From contig NZ_OY776147.1 in NCBI RefSeq assembly GCF_963675305.1, forward strand, positions 310,001 through 374,000: a stretch of DNA of 64,000 nucleotides, written 5' to 3'. Each line of letters opens with the position of its first letter. Within the stretch, counting starts at the first letter, position 1. A model generated the notes under the pieces. The model was not told the DNA's origin. It made no database searches and saw nothing but the letters and a program-made list of their open reading frames with translations. Source of the stretch: an uncultured Hyphomonas sp. (lineage in GTDB: Bacteria; Pseudomonadota; Alphaproteobacteria; Caulobacterales; Hyphomonadaceae). This document shows positions 1 through 8,077 of this stretch, piece after piece. Both the position numbers and the translations under genes were made by a program.

Positions 1-1342
1 GGTCTCCAAACGCGCGTCCCGGCACGGGTGTGTGTGCGTGTTGCTGCCCGGAATGCTGTTGTTGCTGGAAGGTCATGTTCTGGCTGGACAGACCATTTCG
101 CTCCAGGGCCTGGGTAAGTTCGAAATGCATGAGGCGAAGTTGTTTCAGCGCTTCCGGAGAATCGCCGGTGACAGTGATATGCTGAAGGCCGTTGGCGTCG
201 AATTTGAAGTCAATCGAAACACGGCCGAGTTCCGGCGGATCCAGCTGAACTGTAATCCGGTCGGGCGTATCGTCAGGTGACGAGACAGCGTCAGTGATAA
301 TCTTGACCGTCTCTGCCGGGCTGGCCGTGACAACCGCCTGAGTAGGCGTCATCTGGATCTGGGACGGGTTGGATTGCGCCTGTGCCGGAGAATTCGGGAC
401 GGCGCCAAAAACTGTCATTGGCGATTGTTGGCTCGTCTCCGCGCCGTGCGCGGCGTGAGCTGACTTGCCGGAAATGCTGGCCGTGGCCTCACCTTCATCC
501 GACTCGGCCAGAAGACTGGCGACTGACGGTCCATCTTCTTTCACGGCATCCGGGGAGTCTGCAGACACTTCTGCCAGATTATTGGGGTCGGGCGCCGCGG
601 CGGTTGAAGTCGTGCCCGTGGAACCCGCCGCGGCGGAGGCTGATGCTTTTGTGCCTGCAACGCGCTGCAATTGCGATCCGGCCGTACTCTCCTTGGAAGA
701 CATTTGCCCTGTGACGTTCATGCCTGACGCGGGCACCATTTCGGCCTGCCGTTCGGACGAAGTAGCTTGAATGACCGGTTGAGCTGCGTCCCCATTTGCA
801 TCAGACTGGAGCGTCGCGGCGGTGTCTGCCGGCGGTTGGTCGGCAGCGGAACCTGTTTCAGACGGCACGCCGTCATCAGGTTTCTGAACTGAGGCTGCCA
901 CAAGAAGTGGGTCAGACGGATCCTCTTGTTCTGTGTCGGTTTCCGTGTCGGCTTGAGCAATCTCTTCGGGTGTCACGTCGTGCCCGGTGTGCGGACCAGT
1001 CGTTCCGGTGGCGACATCTATGTTGCCTTCTTCTATGTCGCCTTCTTCCGGTGAAAGACCAGCAGCTGGCTCGAGTGTTTCATCGTCAGGGAAACGGGGC
1101 AGTCCAGCTGTCGCCGCGGTGTCTGCCCTCTCAGCGGGCAAGATGCGGCCATATGCTTCGCCACCATTGCTTTTTCCCGCTGGTGTACCAGTCGTTTCTT
1201 CGGAAGAGGCAGCGCTGCTTTCCTGCTTCAGCGTTCGGGTGAAGGCTTCACCGGAATTGCTCGTCACAGCCTTGTTGGCTGAGCGGCCTGACTTGGCGCT
1301 TGCTGACGAATACGCCGGTTCCGATTCAATCAGAAATGTCAT
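1..1342 (-). CDS. fliK: Flagellar hook-length control protein FliK (3' end cut by window edge)
   Basis: The minus-strand frame opens at an ATG at 1342 and stays open to the left edge, so at least 447 residues are present and the C-terminus is missing. The first 330 or so residues are acidic, Ser/Thr/Ala-rich and low complexity, as in FliK N-terminal regions. From about residue 340 there is a Flg_hook-type domain with the hallmark VQLDPPELGRVSIDF, followed by a Gln/His-rich tail. FliK is the secreted ruler that stops hook growth and switches export specificity through FlhB, which is encoded at 10920. It is transcribed away from the rod-binding gene at 1463. The domain match is clear, although the N-terminal part shows no motif. 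Confidence 0.85.
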   Translation of the reverse strand, partial: MTFLIESEPAYSSASAKSGRSANKAVTSNSGEAFTRTLKQESSAASSEETTGTPAGKSNGGEAYGRILPAERADTAATAGLPRFPDDETLEPAAGLSPEEGDIEEGNIDVATGTTGPHTGHDVTPEEIAQADTETDTEQEDPSDPLLVAASVQKPDDGVPSETGSAADQPPADTAATLQSDANGDAAQPVIQATSSERQAEMVPASGMNVTGQMSSKESTAGSQLQRVAGTKASASAAAGSTGTTSTAAAPDPNNLAEVSADSPDAVKEDGPSVASLLAESDEGEATASISGKSAHAAHGAETSQQSPMTVFGAVPNSPAQAQSNPSQIQMTPTQAVVTASPAETVKIITDAVSSPDDTPDRITVQLDPPELGRVSIDFKFDANGLQHITVTGDSPEALKQLRLMHFELTQALERNGLSSQNMTFQQQQHSGQQHAHTPVPGRAFGD

Positions 1343-1462
1343 GACCGGTTACCATTCCCTGTCCCAATATTAACCAAGTTACAACCAAAGGACATGAAAA
1401 CAGCGTTAACGCACCTGTCAGTCCGGCGATTAAATTTTTCCGATCCGGACCCGGAGGACCTG

Positions 1463-1783
1463 ATGACCCAGCCTATCTCAATTCAGGCTTTCACCCCCAA
1501 AGCAGGCGAAACTGCAAATCGGCCAGCCGCCGGTGGGGAAGGGGCGGAAGCCTCTGATATTGGCAAACGCTTTGAGCAGATGCTCTGGACGGAAATGTTG
1601 TCCTATGCGGGGCTGGACAAGGCCTTCGCGCAAGATGGCGGCCAGGCCGCCGAGACCTTTTCGCGTTACGTTGTTGAATCCATCGCTGCAGATCTCGCGG
1701 AAAGCCACCCGATGGGCCTTGGAGAGGCTGTTGACCGCTCAGTTGCGGCGCGCCAATCACCACAACAGGATGACATCCCATGA
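1463..1783 (+). CDS. FlgJ-N-like rod-binding protein
   Basis: This 106-residue protein matches the N-terminal rod-binding domain of FlgJ, with the core DIGKRFEQMLWTEML and an Ala-rich C-terminal half. It lacks the muramidase domain of enterobacterial FlgJ, which is usual in alphaproteobacteria. It should act in the periplasm as a rod assembly scaffold. I chose ATG 1463 because GGAGGA lies at 1453-1458; an in-frame ATG at 1394 has no such site. The stop overlaps the start of the next gene by 4 bases (ATGA), so the two are translationally coupled. Confidence 0.75.
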   Translation: MTQPISIQAFTPKAGETANRPAAGGEGAEASDIGKRFEQMLWTEMLSYAGLDKAFAQDGGQAAETFSRYVVESIAADLAESHPMGLGEAVDRSVAARQSPQQDDIP

Positions 1784-2160
1784 GCCAGGCAAATATCCAG
1801 TCGGAAATCGACGGGCTGAGGGAAACGCTCGCCCTTGAGAAGGAGTACCTGCTTGCTGGGCGGGCGCGGGAAACGCTGACGCTCACAGAGGCAAAACTCT
1901 CTGCGATGAATTCGCTGGAGACTGCCTTCGGTTCTTTCGAACCTGGCTCAGTGCCGCTTGCCTATCGGACGGACATGGCCGAAGTCGTCACGATGGCGAA
2001 GGAGAACGCCGTTCATTTCGAAGCGATTCAGAACGGCTTGCGGCGCGCGATTGAACGTGTCGAATCCCAGCATGCAAATGCTTATGTCGGTTCCTATACC
2101 CAGACAGGTGGCAAAGTCGCATTTACTGAAGTGACCGGGCATTTCCTGAAAAAGGCCTGA
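1780..2160 (+). CDS. FlgN-like flagellar export chaperone
   Basis: A 126-residue, mostly helical protein with a heptad-like N-terminal half (IDGLRETLALEKEYLLAG) and a C-terminus, AYVGSYTQTGGKV, that I recognise from alphaproteobacterial FlgN-family proteins. FlgN chaperones the hook-filament junction proteins FlgK and FlgL. The start overlaps the stop of the rod-binding gene. The family assignment comes from length, helix pattern and position between the rod-binding gene and flagellin. A generic coiled-coil flagellar protein is the alternative. Confidence 0.6.
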   Translation: MSQANIQSEIDGLRETLALEKEYLLAGRARETLTLTEAKLSAMNSLETAFGSFEPGSVPLAYRTDMAEVVTMAKENAVHFEAIQNGLRRAIERVESQHANAYVGSYTQTGGKVAFTEVTGHFLKKA

Positions 2161-2307
2161 CTGGTTAACTGCTTGTACACTCCCGGATTGTAACACGTTC
2201 TGGAAACCTGGAGGGGTTGGCGGTCTTTTCCGCAGTCAGGACGACACGTAATTTAATCAGGCCGCGACAAGGTTCGCTGGCCTCGGTCCTTGAGGGATGG
2301 GTATATA

Positions 2308-3555
2308 ATGTCCAGTATTCTGACTAATAACAGCGCAATGGTTGCGCTCGACACGCTTCGCAACATCAACAAAGACCTTGCATCGGTCCAGAACGAAATT
2401 TCGACGGGCAAGTCCGTCTCCAGCGCTAAAGACAACGCGGCGATCTGGGCCATCTCGACGGTCATGTCGACCGACGTTGAAAGCTTCAAGCAGATTTCCG
2501 ACTCGCTGAACCTCGGTTCTTCGACGGTCGGCGTTGCCCGCGTTGCTTCTGAGAAAGTCACCGAGCTTCTGCAAGACATGAAAGAGCTGATCGTTACGGC
2601 TCAGGGTGCGAACGTTGACCGCAGCAAGATCCAGACCGAGATCGGTGAGATCCGCGAGAACATCGCATCGGTTGTTGGAGCCGCCCAGTTCAACGGCCTG
2701 AACCTGGTCGATGGCTCGTCCACGGCAGACATGCAGATCCTGTCGTCGCTCGACCGTAGCTCTTCTGGCACCGTGACGGCTGCATTCATCGATGTTGCCC
2801 GTCATGACCTTTCGATCAGCAATACGGCTACCGGGGCAACCTTCGGCGGCACGGCTGTCACCGATACGTCGATCATCGACAATGGTGGTACAAATGCTGG
2901 TACGGCAGCGACAGTTGCTGATAGCGCTTCCCAGACAATTACTATCGCGTCAGTTGCGGACGGCAATTCTTATCGCCTCGTCCTTGACGACTCGGGTGCT
3001 GCCAACAGTCTTGGCCAGCGTACTTTCGAATATGTGGCCGGTACGGATGACAGCGCTAACTCGGTTGCTGCGAACCTGGCAAATCAGGTCAGCACCTTCT
3101 TTGCTGCCACGGGCGAGACCAACTATACGGTTTCCCGCTCCGATGACGTGATCACGATCACCAACAACTCAGGCGATGATCTGACGCTGACCGCAGAGTC
3201 CGCTACAGGTGGTACGGCTGGCACCAGCGCTGGTGGTCTTGGAAACGTCTCTTCGATCGACGTGACCACGGATGCCGGTGCAACGGCTGCTCTGACCTCG
3301 ATTGAATCCCTGCTTCAGACGTCGATCGACGCTGCTGCCGGCTTCGGTTCTTCTCAGACCCGTATCGAAAATCAGACTGACTTCGTCAGCTCCCTGGTCG
3401 ACTCCATGACCTCCGGTATCGGTGGTCTGGTGGACGCCGACATGGAAGCTGCTTCGGCCAAACTGCAGGCCCTTCAGGTCCAGCAGCAGCTGGGCGTCCA
3501 GTCTCTGTCCATTGCTAACCAGGCGCCGCAGACTCTGCTGTCGCTGTTCCGCTAA
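2308..3555 (+). CDS. Flagellin
   Basis: A 415-residue flagellin that forms the filament. The N-terminal D0/D1 helices start SSILTNNSAMVALDTL and carry the ISTGKSVSSAKDNAA region. The C-terminal D1/D0 helices end LSIANQAPQTLLSLFR. Between about residues 165 and 320 lies a Thr/Ala/Gly-rich variable domain, the exposed D2/D3 part, longer than in the roughly 270-residue Caulobacter flagellins. ATG 2308 follows a weak GAGGGA at 2292-2297; an upstream TTG at 2290 is not needed. FlaF and FlbT genes follow, so post-transcriptional control is expected. I found no good sigma-54 promoter upstream. Confidence 0.92.
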   Translation: MSSILTNNSAMVALDTLRNINKDLASVQNEISTGKSVSSAKDNAAIWAISTVMSTDVESFKQISDSLNLGSSTVGVARVASEKVTELLQDMKELIVTAQGANVDRSKIQTEIGEIRENIASVVGAAQFNGLNLVDGSSTADMQILSSLDRSSSGTVTAAFIDVARHDLSISNTATGATFGGTAVTDTSIIDNGGTNAGTAATVADSASQTITIASVADGNSYRLVLDDSGAANSLGQRTFEYVAGTDDSANSVAANLANQVSTFFAATGETNYTVSRSDDVITITNNSGDDLTLTAESATGGTAGTSAGGLGNVSSIDVTTDAGATAALTSIESLLQTSIDAAAGFGSSQTRIENQTDFVSSLVDSMTSGIGGLVDADMEAASAKLQALQVQQQLGVQSLSIANQAPQTLLSLFR

Positions 3556-3565
3556 TATGACCGGT

Positions 3566-3595
3566 AGTCCGGGAGCCAATGGCGGTTCCCGGGCT
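3566..3595 (+). terminator. Hairpin between flagellin and flaF
   Basis: Positions 3566-3577 pair with 3584-3595 as a continuous 12-base-pair stem (two G-U pairs) closing a 6-base loop, starting 11 bases after the flagellin stop. A moderately T-rich stretch (ATCATTTCTACT) follows. It could be a weak terminator or a 3' stabiliser that makes flagellin mRNA more abundant than flaF-flbT. The stem is seen directly; the role is inferred. Confidence 0.55.
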
Positions 3596-3624
3596 ATCAT
3601 TTCTACTATCCCGGGGAGGGTGCA

Positions 3625-4014
3625 TTGCAATCACTGGCTTTCAAGGCATATGGGGAGGTCAAGCAACGCACTGCGGGTGAGAAGGAAATTGAATTCGCGT
3701 TGTTCCGGCAGATTACGGACGCGCTTGAACAGGTTTCCGAAGGTGACGATGTACAGCCCACAGATTGGGCAGAGGCAATTCACCGAAATCAACAATTGTG
3801 GACAACGATCGCGATCGACCTGCTTCACCCTGGCAACAGCCTGCCAGATGAGATGAAGCGGAGTCTTTTGTATCTCGCCGAGTTTGTCCGGCAGACCAGT
3901 ATGAAGATCATGGGCGGCGAAGGCGATATTGCCGACCTGATCGAAGTCAACCAATCCATCATGAAAGGCCTTGTGGGCGCTGCCGCCCAGGAGGCGGCCG
4001 GGGAGGGTGCCTGA
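3625..4014 (+). CDS. flaF: Flagellar biosynthesis regulator FlaF
   Basis: A 129-residue FlaF family protein (MQSLAFKAYGEVKQ at the start, LLYLAEFVRQTSMKI in the middle). In Caulobacter FlaF is needed for flagellin synthesis and secretion and opposes FlbT. The start is TTG at 3625, with GGGGAGGG at 3613-3620 at the right distance and no nearby ATG in frame. Its stop overlaps the flbT start by one base (TGATG). Confidence 0.85.
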   Translation: MQSLAFKAYGEVKQRTAGEKEIEFALFRQITDALEQVSEGDDVQPTDWAEAIHRNQQLWTTIAIDLLHPGNSLPDEMKRSLLYLAEFVRQTSMKIMGGEGDIADLIEVNQSIMKGLVGAAAQEAAGEGA

Positions 4015-4448
4015 TGTCTGGTCTCGTGTTCAAAGTGGCGCCGGGTGAGCGCTTCATTATCAATGGTGCAACGCTGGAAAACGGCGACAAACCGGCACGT
4101 ATCCGCGTTGTCGAGGGTGACGCGCGTGTCCTGCGCTGCCGTGATGCGATGCATCCAAGTGAAGTCAATACACCGATCAAGCAGGTTTACTACGCCATCC
4201 AGCTCCTGGTCACCGGCGACCTGAAAGAAGACGACACTGTGCCCGCAATCGATGCAGAGTGCGAGCGCCTGGAAGACGTGTTCAGTCACATTGATGCCGA
4301 ACTTATTCCAGTGCTCCGCTCCATGATCGGCCGGGGGAACTATTACTCAGCGATGTGTCATTTGCGTCAGATCATGCCAATCGAGGCGGAATTGCTGGCT
4401 TTGCCTGCAGGTCGGAGTGAACCGGTGCATCAGGCCCGGGTCGCCTGA
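4014..4448 (+). CDS. flbT: Flagellin translation repressor FlbT
   Basis: A 144-residue FlbT protein with the family start GLVFKVAPGERFIINGA and the central ALRCRD-like stretch RVLRCRDAMHP. FlbT binds the 5' leader of flagellin mRNA and destabilises it until the hook is complete (known in Caulobacter). It is coupled to flaF by a one-base overlap. The combination flagellin-flaF-flbT gives a complete local feedback unit. Confidence 0.88.
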   Translation: MSGLVFKVAPGERFIINGATLENGDKPARIRVVEGDARVLRCRDAMHPSEVNTPIKQVYYAIQLLVTGDLKEDDTVPAIDAECERLEDVFSHIDAELIPVLRSMIGRGNYYSAMCHLRQIMPIEAELLALPAGRSEPVHQARVA

Positions 4449-4453
4449 CGCCT

Positions 4454-5284
4454 ATGTTCCAGCCGGCGATCCCTCTTTCCGGAATCGGTGGATGGAGATT
4501 TCTCCAGGACACGTATTCCCGTCAGCTCGATTCCTTCAGCGATTCTCCCCAGGTCCGGAACGACCGGGACTACATGCTGGAGAAATTGTCCAACCGGATG
4601 ACCGTAGACGAGTTCATGAGTGACCGGCGCCTGTTGCGGGTCACGATGACGGCTTTCGGTCTGGGCGGTGAAGAGTGGAAGGGCGGCTTCATCCGCAAGG
4701 CACTCGAAGAAGTCGGGGATCCGGACAGCACATTCCTCGCGCGCCTCAACAACACCAAGTATACCAAATTCGCTGAAGCGCTGGCGCCCATCGATGGCAA
4801 TATCATCATGTCGTCCGGCGAGCTGGCAAAGATTGCGGTCAATTTTGAGGCTCAGTCGTTCCAGACCGCTGTCGGGGAAGTCGACGACTCCATGCGACTC
4901 GCCCTGAACTTCCAGACCGAAATTGCCGAGATGACCGGCAATGACGCGTCGGACAAGACGATTCTCTACCGAATTCTTGGAGACGTCCCGGTTCGTACGG
5001 TTTTCGAGACAGCCTTCAGTCTGCCTCAGGGCATCAGCAGTCTCGACCTCGATCGGCAGGCGGATATCTTCAAGGAAAAGATCACCTCTGTCCTCGGGAT
5101 CAGCGACCTGTCCGAATTGGCAGAACCGGAGGTGACTGAAAAGCTCATCCACCGGTTCCTGGCCATGGAGACGATCGAAAACGGATCGACGTCTTACTCT
5201 TCGGCATCCGCAGCTCTGACATTGCTCGGCAACGGGGTGGGCAGCCAGGCCAGCCAGAATCTGTTCATCAGTCTTCTGATGTAG
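4454..5284 (+). CDS. DUF1217 flagellar-associated protein
   Basis: A 276-residue soluble protein of the DUF1217 family, which occurs in flagellar clusters of Rhizobiales and Rhodobacterales. It starts MFQPAIPLSGIGGWRFL and has DYMLEKLSNRMTVDEFM near residue 40. There is no signal peptide and no transmembrane segment. The gene begins 5 bases after flbT, so it is probably in the same transcript. Its 3' end overlaps the convergent fliI by 17 bases. The biochemical role is not established as far as I know. Confidence 0.75.
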   Translation: MFQPAIPLSGIGGWRFLQDTYSRQLDSFSDSPQVRNDRDYMLEKLSNRMTVDEFMSDRRLLRVTMTAFGLGGEEWKGGFIRKALEEVGDPDSTFLARLNNTKYTKFAEALAPIDGNIIMSSGELAKIAVNFEAQSFQTAVGEVDDSMRLALNFQTEIAEMTGNDASDKTILYRILGDVPVRTVFETAFSLPQGISSLDLDRQADIFKEKITSVLGISDLSELAEPEVTEKLIHRFLAMETIENGSTSYSSASAALTLLGNGVGSQASQNLFISLLM

Positions 5285-6614
5285 GCGGTGGCTCCGGCGG
5301 CGCCGACGAGGCGTCCGGCCCAAGGATGGTATTCAGCGTCTGGAATGCGCTATCGATCCCGTCCTGGTTTTTCGTGCCCATGAATTTATCCAGTGCAGGG
5401 AAGAGGGCGATGGCATTGTCACCTTCGGCATCCTTGCCAAATTCGTAGAGGTTGGCCCTCAGCATGGGCTCCAGTTCCTCATAGAGAGCAAGCGTCCGGC
5501 GGCAGCGTCGGATGAGGGTGTTTTCTTCATCCGTCGCGGCATGTGGCAGGGCGCGGGAAACCGACCGGAGCACATCTATCGCAGGATAGCGCTGGCGTTC
5601 GGCAATCTGGCGCGAGAGAATGATGTGTCCGTCGAGGATGCCGCGGATCATGTCAGCCACCGGTTCTTCCATGTCCGATCCTGCGACGAGCACGGAATAT
5701 ATGGCGGTGATGTCGCCCTTGTCGTCCAGACCGGGCCCTGCACGTTCAGCCAGTTCGGAGATGACCCGGACCGTTGAGGGAGGGAACGCGTTCAATGCCG
5801 GAGTCTCGCCTGCCATGAGTGCGGTTTCCCGGTGCGCTTCGGCAAACCGCGTAATCGAGTCGAACAGGAAGAGGACATTGTGCCCTTCGTCCCGAAAATG
5901 TTCGGCCGCGGTGATTGCGCAATACGCCGCACGTTTCTTGGCGCCCGGAGGTTCGCTGGCTGTCGCTGCGACCACGACGGTCTTCGACATGATGGATTTC
6001 GGCAGGACATTGCGTACAAACTCGTTCACTTCGCGGGATCGTTCGCCAATCAGGGCGATAACGACCCGGTCGGCTTCCAGACCGGCGGCGAGCGATCCCA
6101 GGAAGGTCGACTTTCCGACACCGGAGCCGGCAAACAGGCCAAGCCTCTGCCCCTGACAGACCGGTAGCATCGTATCGGTGACCATCCAGCCCGTTGCCAG
6201 CCGGTTGCCAATTCCGCGGCGGGCATGCGCCGGCAGGGGGGCGGTGTGCAGGCGGCGGTTGGTCGCGCGCAGTGGCGCAATCTGGGCGGAAACGCCCGTG
6301 ATGTCCCCGCGATAGTTGATGATCTGCCCCAGCCAGTGGTCGCCGGGCTCAATCCGGGGTTCCTGCTGGATCTGGACGGCATCGCCGATCCGGATGGCAT
6401 CGCAGGGAGAGTAGAGCAGGGCAGTCACGCTGTCTCCGGCGATCGAGAGGATTTCACCGAGAATGCTGGTGCCTGGTTTCTGGATGACGATTTCATTGCC
6501 TACGCCGGCCAGTTCGCTGATCCCGGCAATCCGGATCATTCCGGGCGCAACTTCGGTCACCGTGCCCCAGAGACTAAAAAGTGTGAACGAGGCGGAAGCC
6601 GCACCCATCGGCAT
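5268..6614 (-). CDS. fliI: Flagellum-specific ATPase FliI
   Basis: A 448-residue ATPase of the flagellar type III export apparatus, related to F1-beta. Walker A is GSGVGKST at about residues 163-170 and Walker B is in NVLFLFDSITRFA. The conserved stretch ERSREVNEF follows Walker A. The C-terminus is short and Pro-rich. FliI prepares substrates for the FlhA/FlhB gate encoded on the opposite strand. It starts at ATG 6614 or 6608. It is the only export gene here on the minus strand and is divergent from flgB, so the 6615-6708 gap must hold both promoters. Confidence 0.93.
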   Translation of the reverse strand: MPMGAASASFTLFSLWGTVTEVAPGMIRIAGISELAGVGNEIVIQKPGTSILGEILSIAGDSVTALLYSPCDAIRIGDAVQIQQEPRIEPGDHWLGQIINYRGDITGVSAQIAPLRATNRRLHTAPLPAHARRGIGNRLATGWMVTDTMLPVCQGQRLGLFAGSGVGKSTFLGSLAAGLEADRVVIALIGERSREVNEFVRNVLPKSIMSKTVVVAATASEPPGAKKRAAYCAITAAEHFRDEGHNVLFLFDSITRFAEAHRETALMAGETPALNAFPPSTVRVISELAERAGPGLDDKGDITAIYSVLVAGSDMEEPVADMIRGILDGHIILSRQIAERQRYPAIDVLRSVSRALPHAATDEENTLIRRCRRTLALYEELEPMLRANLYEFGKDAEGDNAIALFPALDKFMGTKNQDGIDSAFQTLNTILGPDASSAPPEPPPTSED

Positions 6615-6645
6615 GGTGTAAATCCTAACAAAACGCGTCGATCGG

Positions 6646-6660
6646 TTAACCCTTTCTTCA
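6646..6660 (+). promoter_or_regulatory. CtrA-like site between fliI and flgB
   Basis: TTAACCCTTTCTTCA fits the CtrA consensus TTAA-N7-TTAA with one mismatch in the second half. Two more TTAAC elements lie at 6681-6694 close to the flgB start. Class II flagellar operons in Caulobacter are CtrA targets, which makes the position sensible. The match is imperfect and AT-rich words recur, so this is only a candidate. Confidence 0.35.
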
Positions 6661-6708
6661 ACTTATCCCTTGAAGTCTTGTTAACGAGTTAACCAAGACG
6701 AGTCTGTC

Positions 6709-7065
6709 ATGATTTCCCAGCTTCCGCTTTTTGAAATCTACGGCGCGATGGCCCGTTATGCGGCGGAGAGTCAGAAGGTCAGCGCCACCAATATCGCGCA
6801 CGCCGATGAGCCTGGATATAAAGCCAAAGAGCTTGAATCCTTTGAGGCTTACCTCTCCCGTGCGGCCAATAGCGCTTCTCACACCGGGCTCAACACGTCT
6901 TTCAAAGTCGTCGAGTCCGGCACGCCCGTATCGCCCAGCGGCAACTCGGTCAGCATTGAAATGGAAATGTTCCGGTCCGCGGAAGCGGCCGGGCAGCACG
7001 AGCAGGCAATGACGGTCTATTCCAAATCGCTCGACCTGCTCCGTACGGCACTTGGCAAATATTGA
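6709..7065 (+). CDS. flgB: Flagellar basal-body rod protein FlgB
   Basis: A 118-residue proximal rod protein with the FlgB/FlgC-type motif SATNIAHADEPGYKAKE (the usual form is N-x-A-N-x-x-T-P-G-Y). The C-terminal helix KSLDLLRTALGKY closes the rod fold. It is the first gene of a co-directional operon running to 12335; flgC follows after 11 bases. Confidence 0.92.
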   Translation: MISQLPLFEIYGAMARYAAESQKVSATNIAHADEPGYKAKELESFEAYLSRAANSASHTGLNTSFKVVESGTPVSPSGNSVSIEMEMFRSAEAAGQHEQAMTVYSKSLDLLRTALGKY

Positions 7066-7076
7066 GGGAGGTCTGA

Positions 7077-7460
7077 ATGAACCCGCTCAAGCAAATCATG
7101 ATGCAAGCAGTCTCCGGCATGTCGCTGGAACAGCGGCGTGTCACCGTCGCGTCGGAGAACATCTCCAACGTCGACACGCCAGGATACCGCCGCAAGCTAT
7201 TGTTGCAGGAAGCTCTGCCCGGACAGGGTGCGGACTTTGCTGCCACCAAGGTCATGCTGGATGAGACACCGGGTCAGAGGGAGTATGACCCGTCCCATCC
7301 CATGTCCGATGAGGACGGTTACGTCACCATGTCCAATGTTTCCCTGATCACGGAAATGGCGGACCTGCGCGATGCCAACCGGACTTATGAGGCCAATCTG
7401 AACTCGTTTCAGCAGGCCCGCACAATGTACCAGTCGTTGCTGGATGTTCTACGCCGCTGA
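7077..7460 (+). CDS. flgC: Flagellar basal-body rod protein FlgC
   Basis: A 127-residue proximal rod protein. It carries the rod signature ASENISNVDTPGYRRK near residue 25 and the FlgC C-terminal helix ANRTYEANLNSFQQARTM. GGGAGG sits just upstream of the ATG. It is assembled with FlgB and FliE onto the MS ring. Confidence 0.95.
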   Translation: MNPLKQIMMQAVSGMSLEQRRVTVASENISNVDTPGYRRKLLLQEALPGQGADFAATKVMLDETPGQREYDPSHPMSDEDGYVTMSNVSLITEMADLRDANRTYEANLNSFQQARTMYQSLLDVLRR

Positions 7461-7483
7461 CGCGGTAAGAGGGGAGATGGGTA

Positions 7484-7789
7484 ATGTCGACAGTGGGGTT
7501 CAGCGCTTATACGGCGCTTAACACAACTCGTCCTGCAGATGCCGCCGGTTCAGCGGGTGCTGCAGCAAAAACCGGTGATGGCAACAACGTCGTCGCTGAG
7601 GGGATATCCGATTTCCGGGCTGCCCTTCAGCAGGCGGAAGGAGCTGCCATGGAGACGGCGGTGTCCGGGGCAGACCCGCATGCCATGGTCGAGGCGCTGG
7701 CGAACGCAGAGATGATGCTGGATGCGGCAGTGACGATCCGTGACAAGGTGGTCGAGGCCTATCAGGAACTGCTGCGGATGCCGGTCTGA
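7484..7789 (+). CDS. fliE: Flagellar hook-basal body protein FliE
   Basis: A 101-residue FliE with the conserved C-terminal half: DPHAMVEALANAEMM followed by IRDKVVEAYQELLRMPV. FliE joins the MS ring and export gate to the rod and is the first protein exported. The N-terminal 40 residues are Ala/Gly-rich and variable. GGGGAG precedes the ATG. Confidence 0.93.
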   Translation: MSTVGFSAYTALNTTRPADAAGSAGAAAKTGDGNNVVAEGISDFRAALQQAEGAAMETAVSGADPHAMVEALANAEMMLDAAVTIRDKVVEAYQELLRMPV

Positions 7790-7805
7790 GGCATGAGACT
7801 GCAGC

Positions 7806-8069
7806 ATGTCTGAAGCGGAAATCTTCGAGGTTCTGAGAGCGCATATCTGGGGCGCAGCCATGATGGCCATGCCGATCCTGATCACGACGCTCATCCTCGG
7901 TTTCGTCATCGGTCTCCTGCAAGCCTTGACCTCCATTCAGGAGATGACCCTCACTTTCATCCCGAAGATCTTTGCGGTCGTCGTCGTGTTCTTCCTGTCG
8001 CTTGGCTACATGACCCGTATCGCGCTCGACCTTTTCAATAATTACGTCCTGCCGATCATTTCAGAATAG
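7806..8069 (+). CDS. fliQ: Flagellar export gate protein FliQ
   Basis: An 87-residue membrane protein with two hydrophobic helices (about 15-38 and 52-75) and the family stretch LQALTSIQEMTLTFIPK between them. Four FliQ copies join FliP and FliR to form the export channel. No fliP is in this window, so it must lie elsewhere. Confidence 0.94.
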   Translation: MSEAEIFEVLRAHIWGAAMMAMPILITTLILGFVIGLLQALTSIQEMTLTFIPKIFAVVVVFFLSLGYMTRIALDLFNNYVLPIISE

Positions 8070-8077
8070 GCCCCACC

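Noticed and set aside
32..1373. Several short plus-strand frames
   Set aside because: All lie opposite the fliK frame, which is open across 1-1342 and has the Flg_hook motif.
2219..2236. A possible sigma-54 promoter (TTGGCGGTCTTTTCCGC) before flagellin
   Set aside because: The GG and GC elements are 11 bases apart, one too many for the strict N10 spacing.
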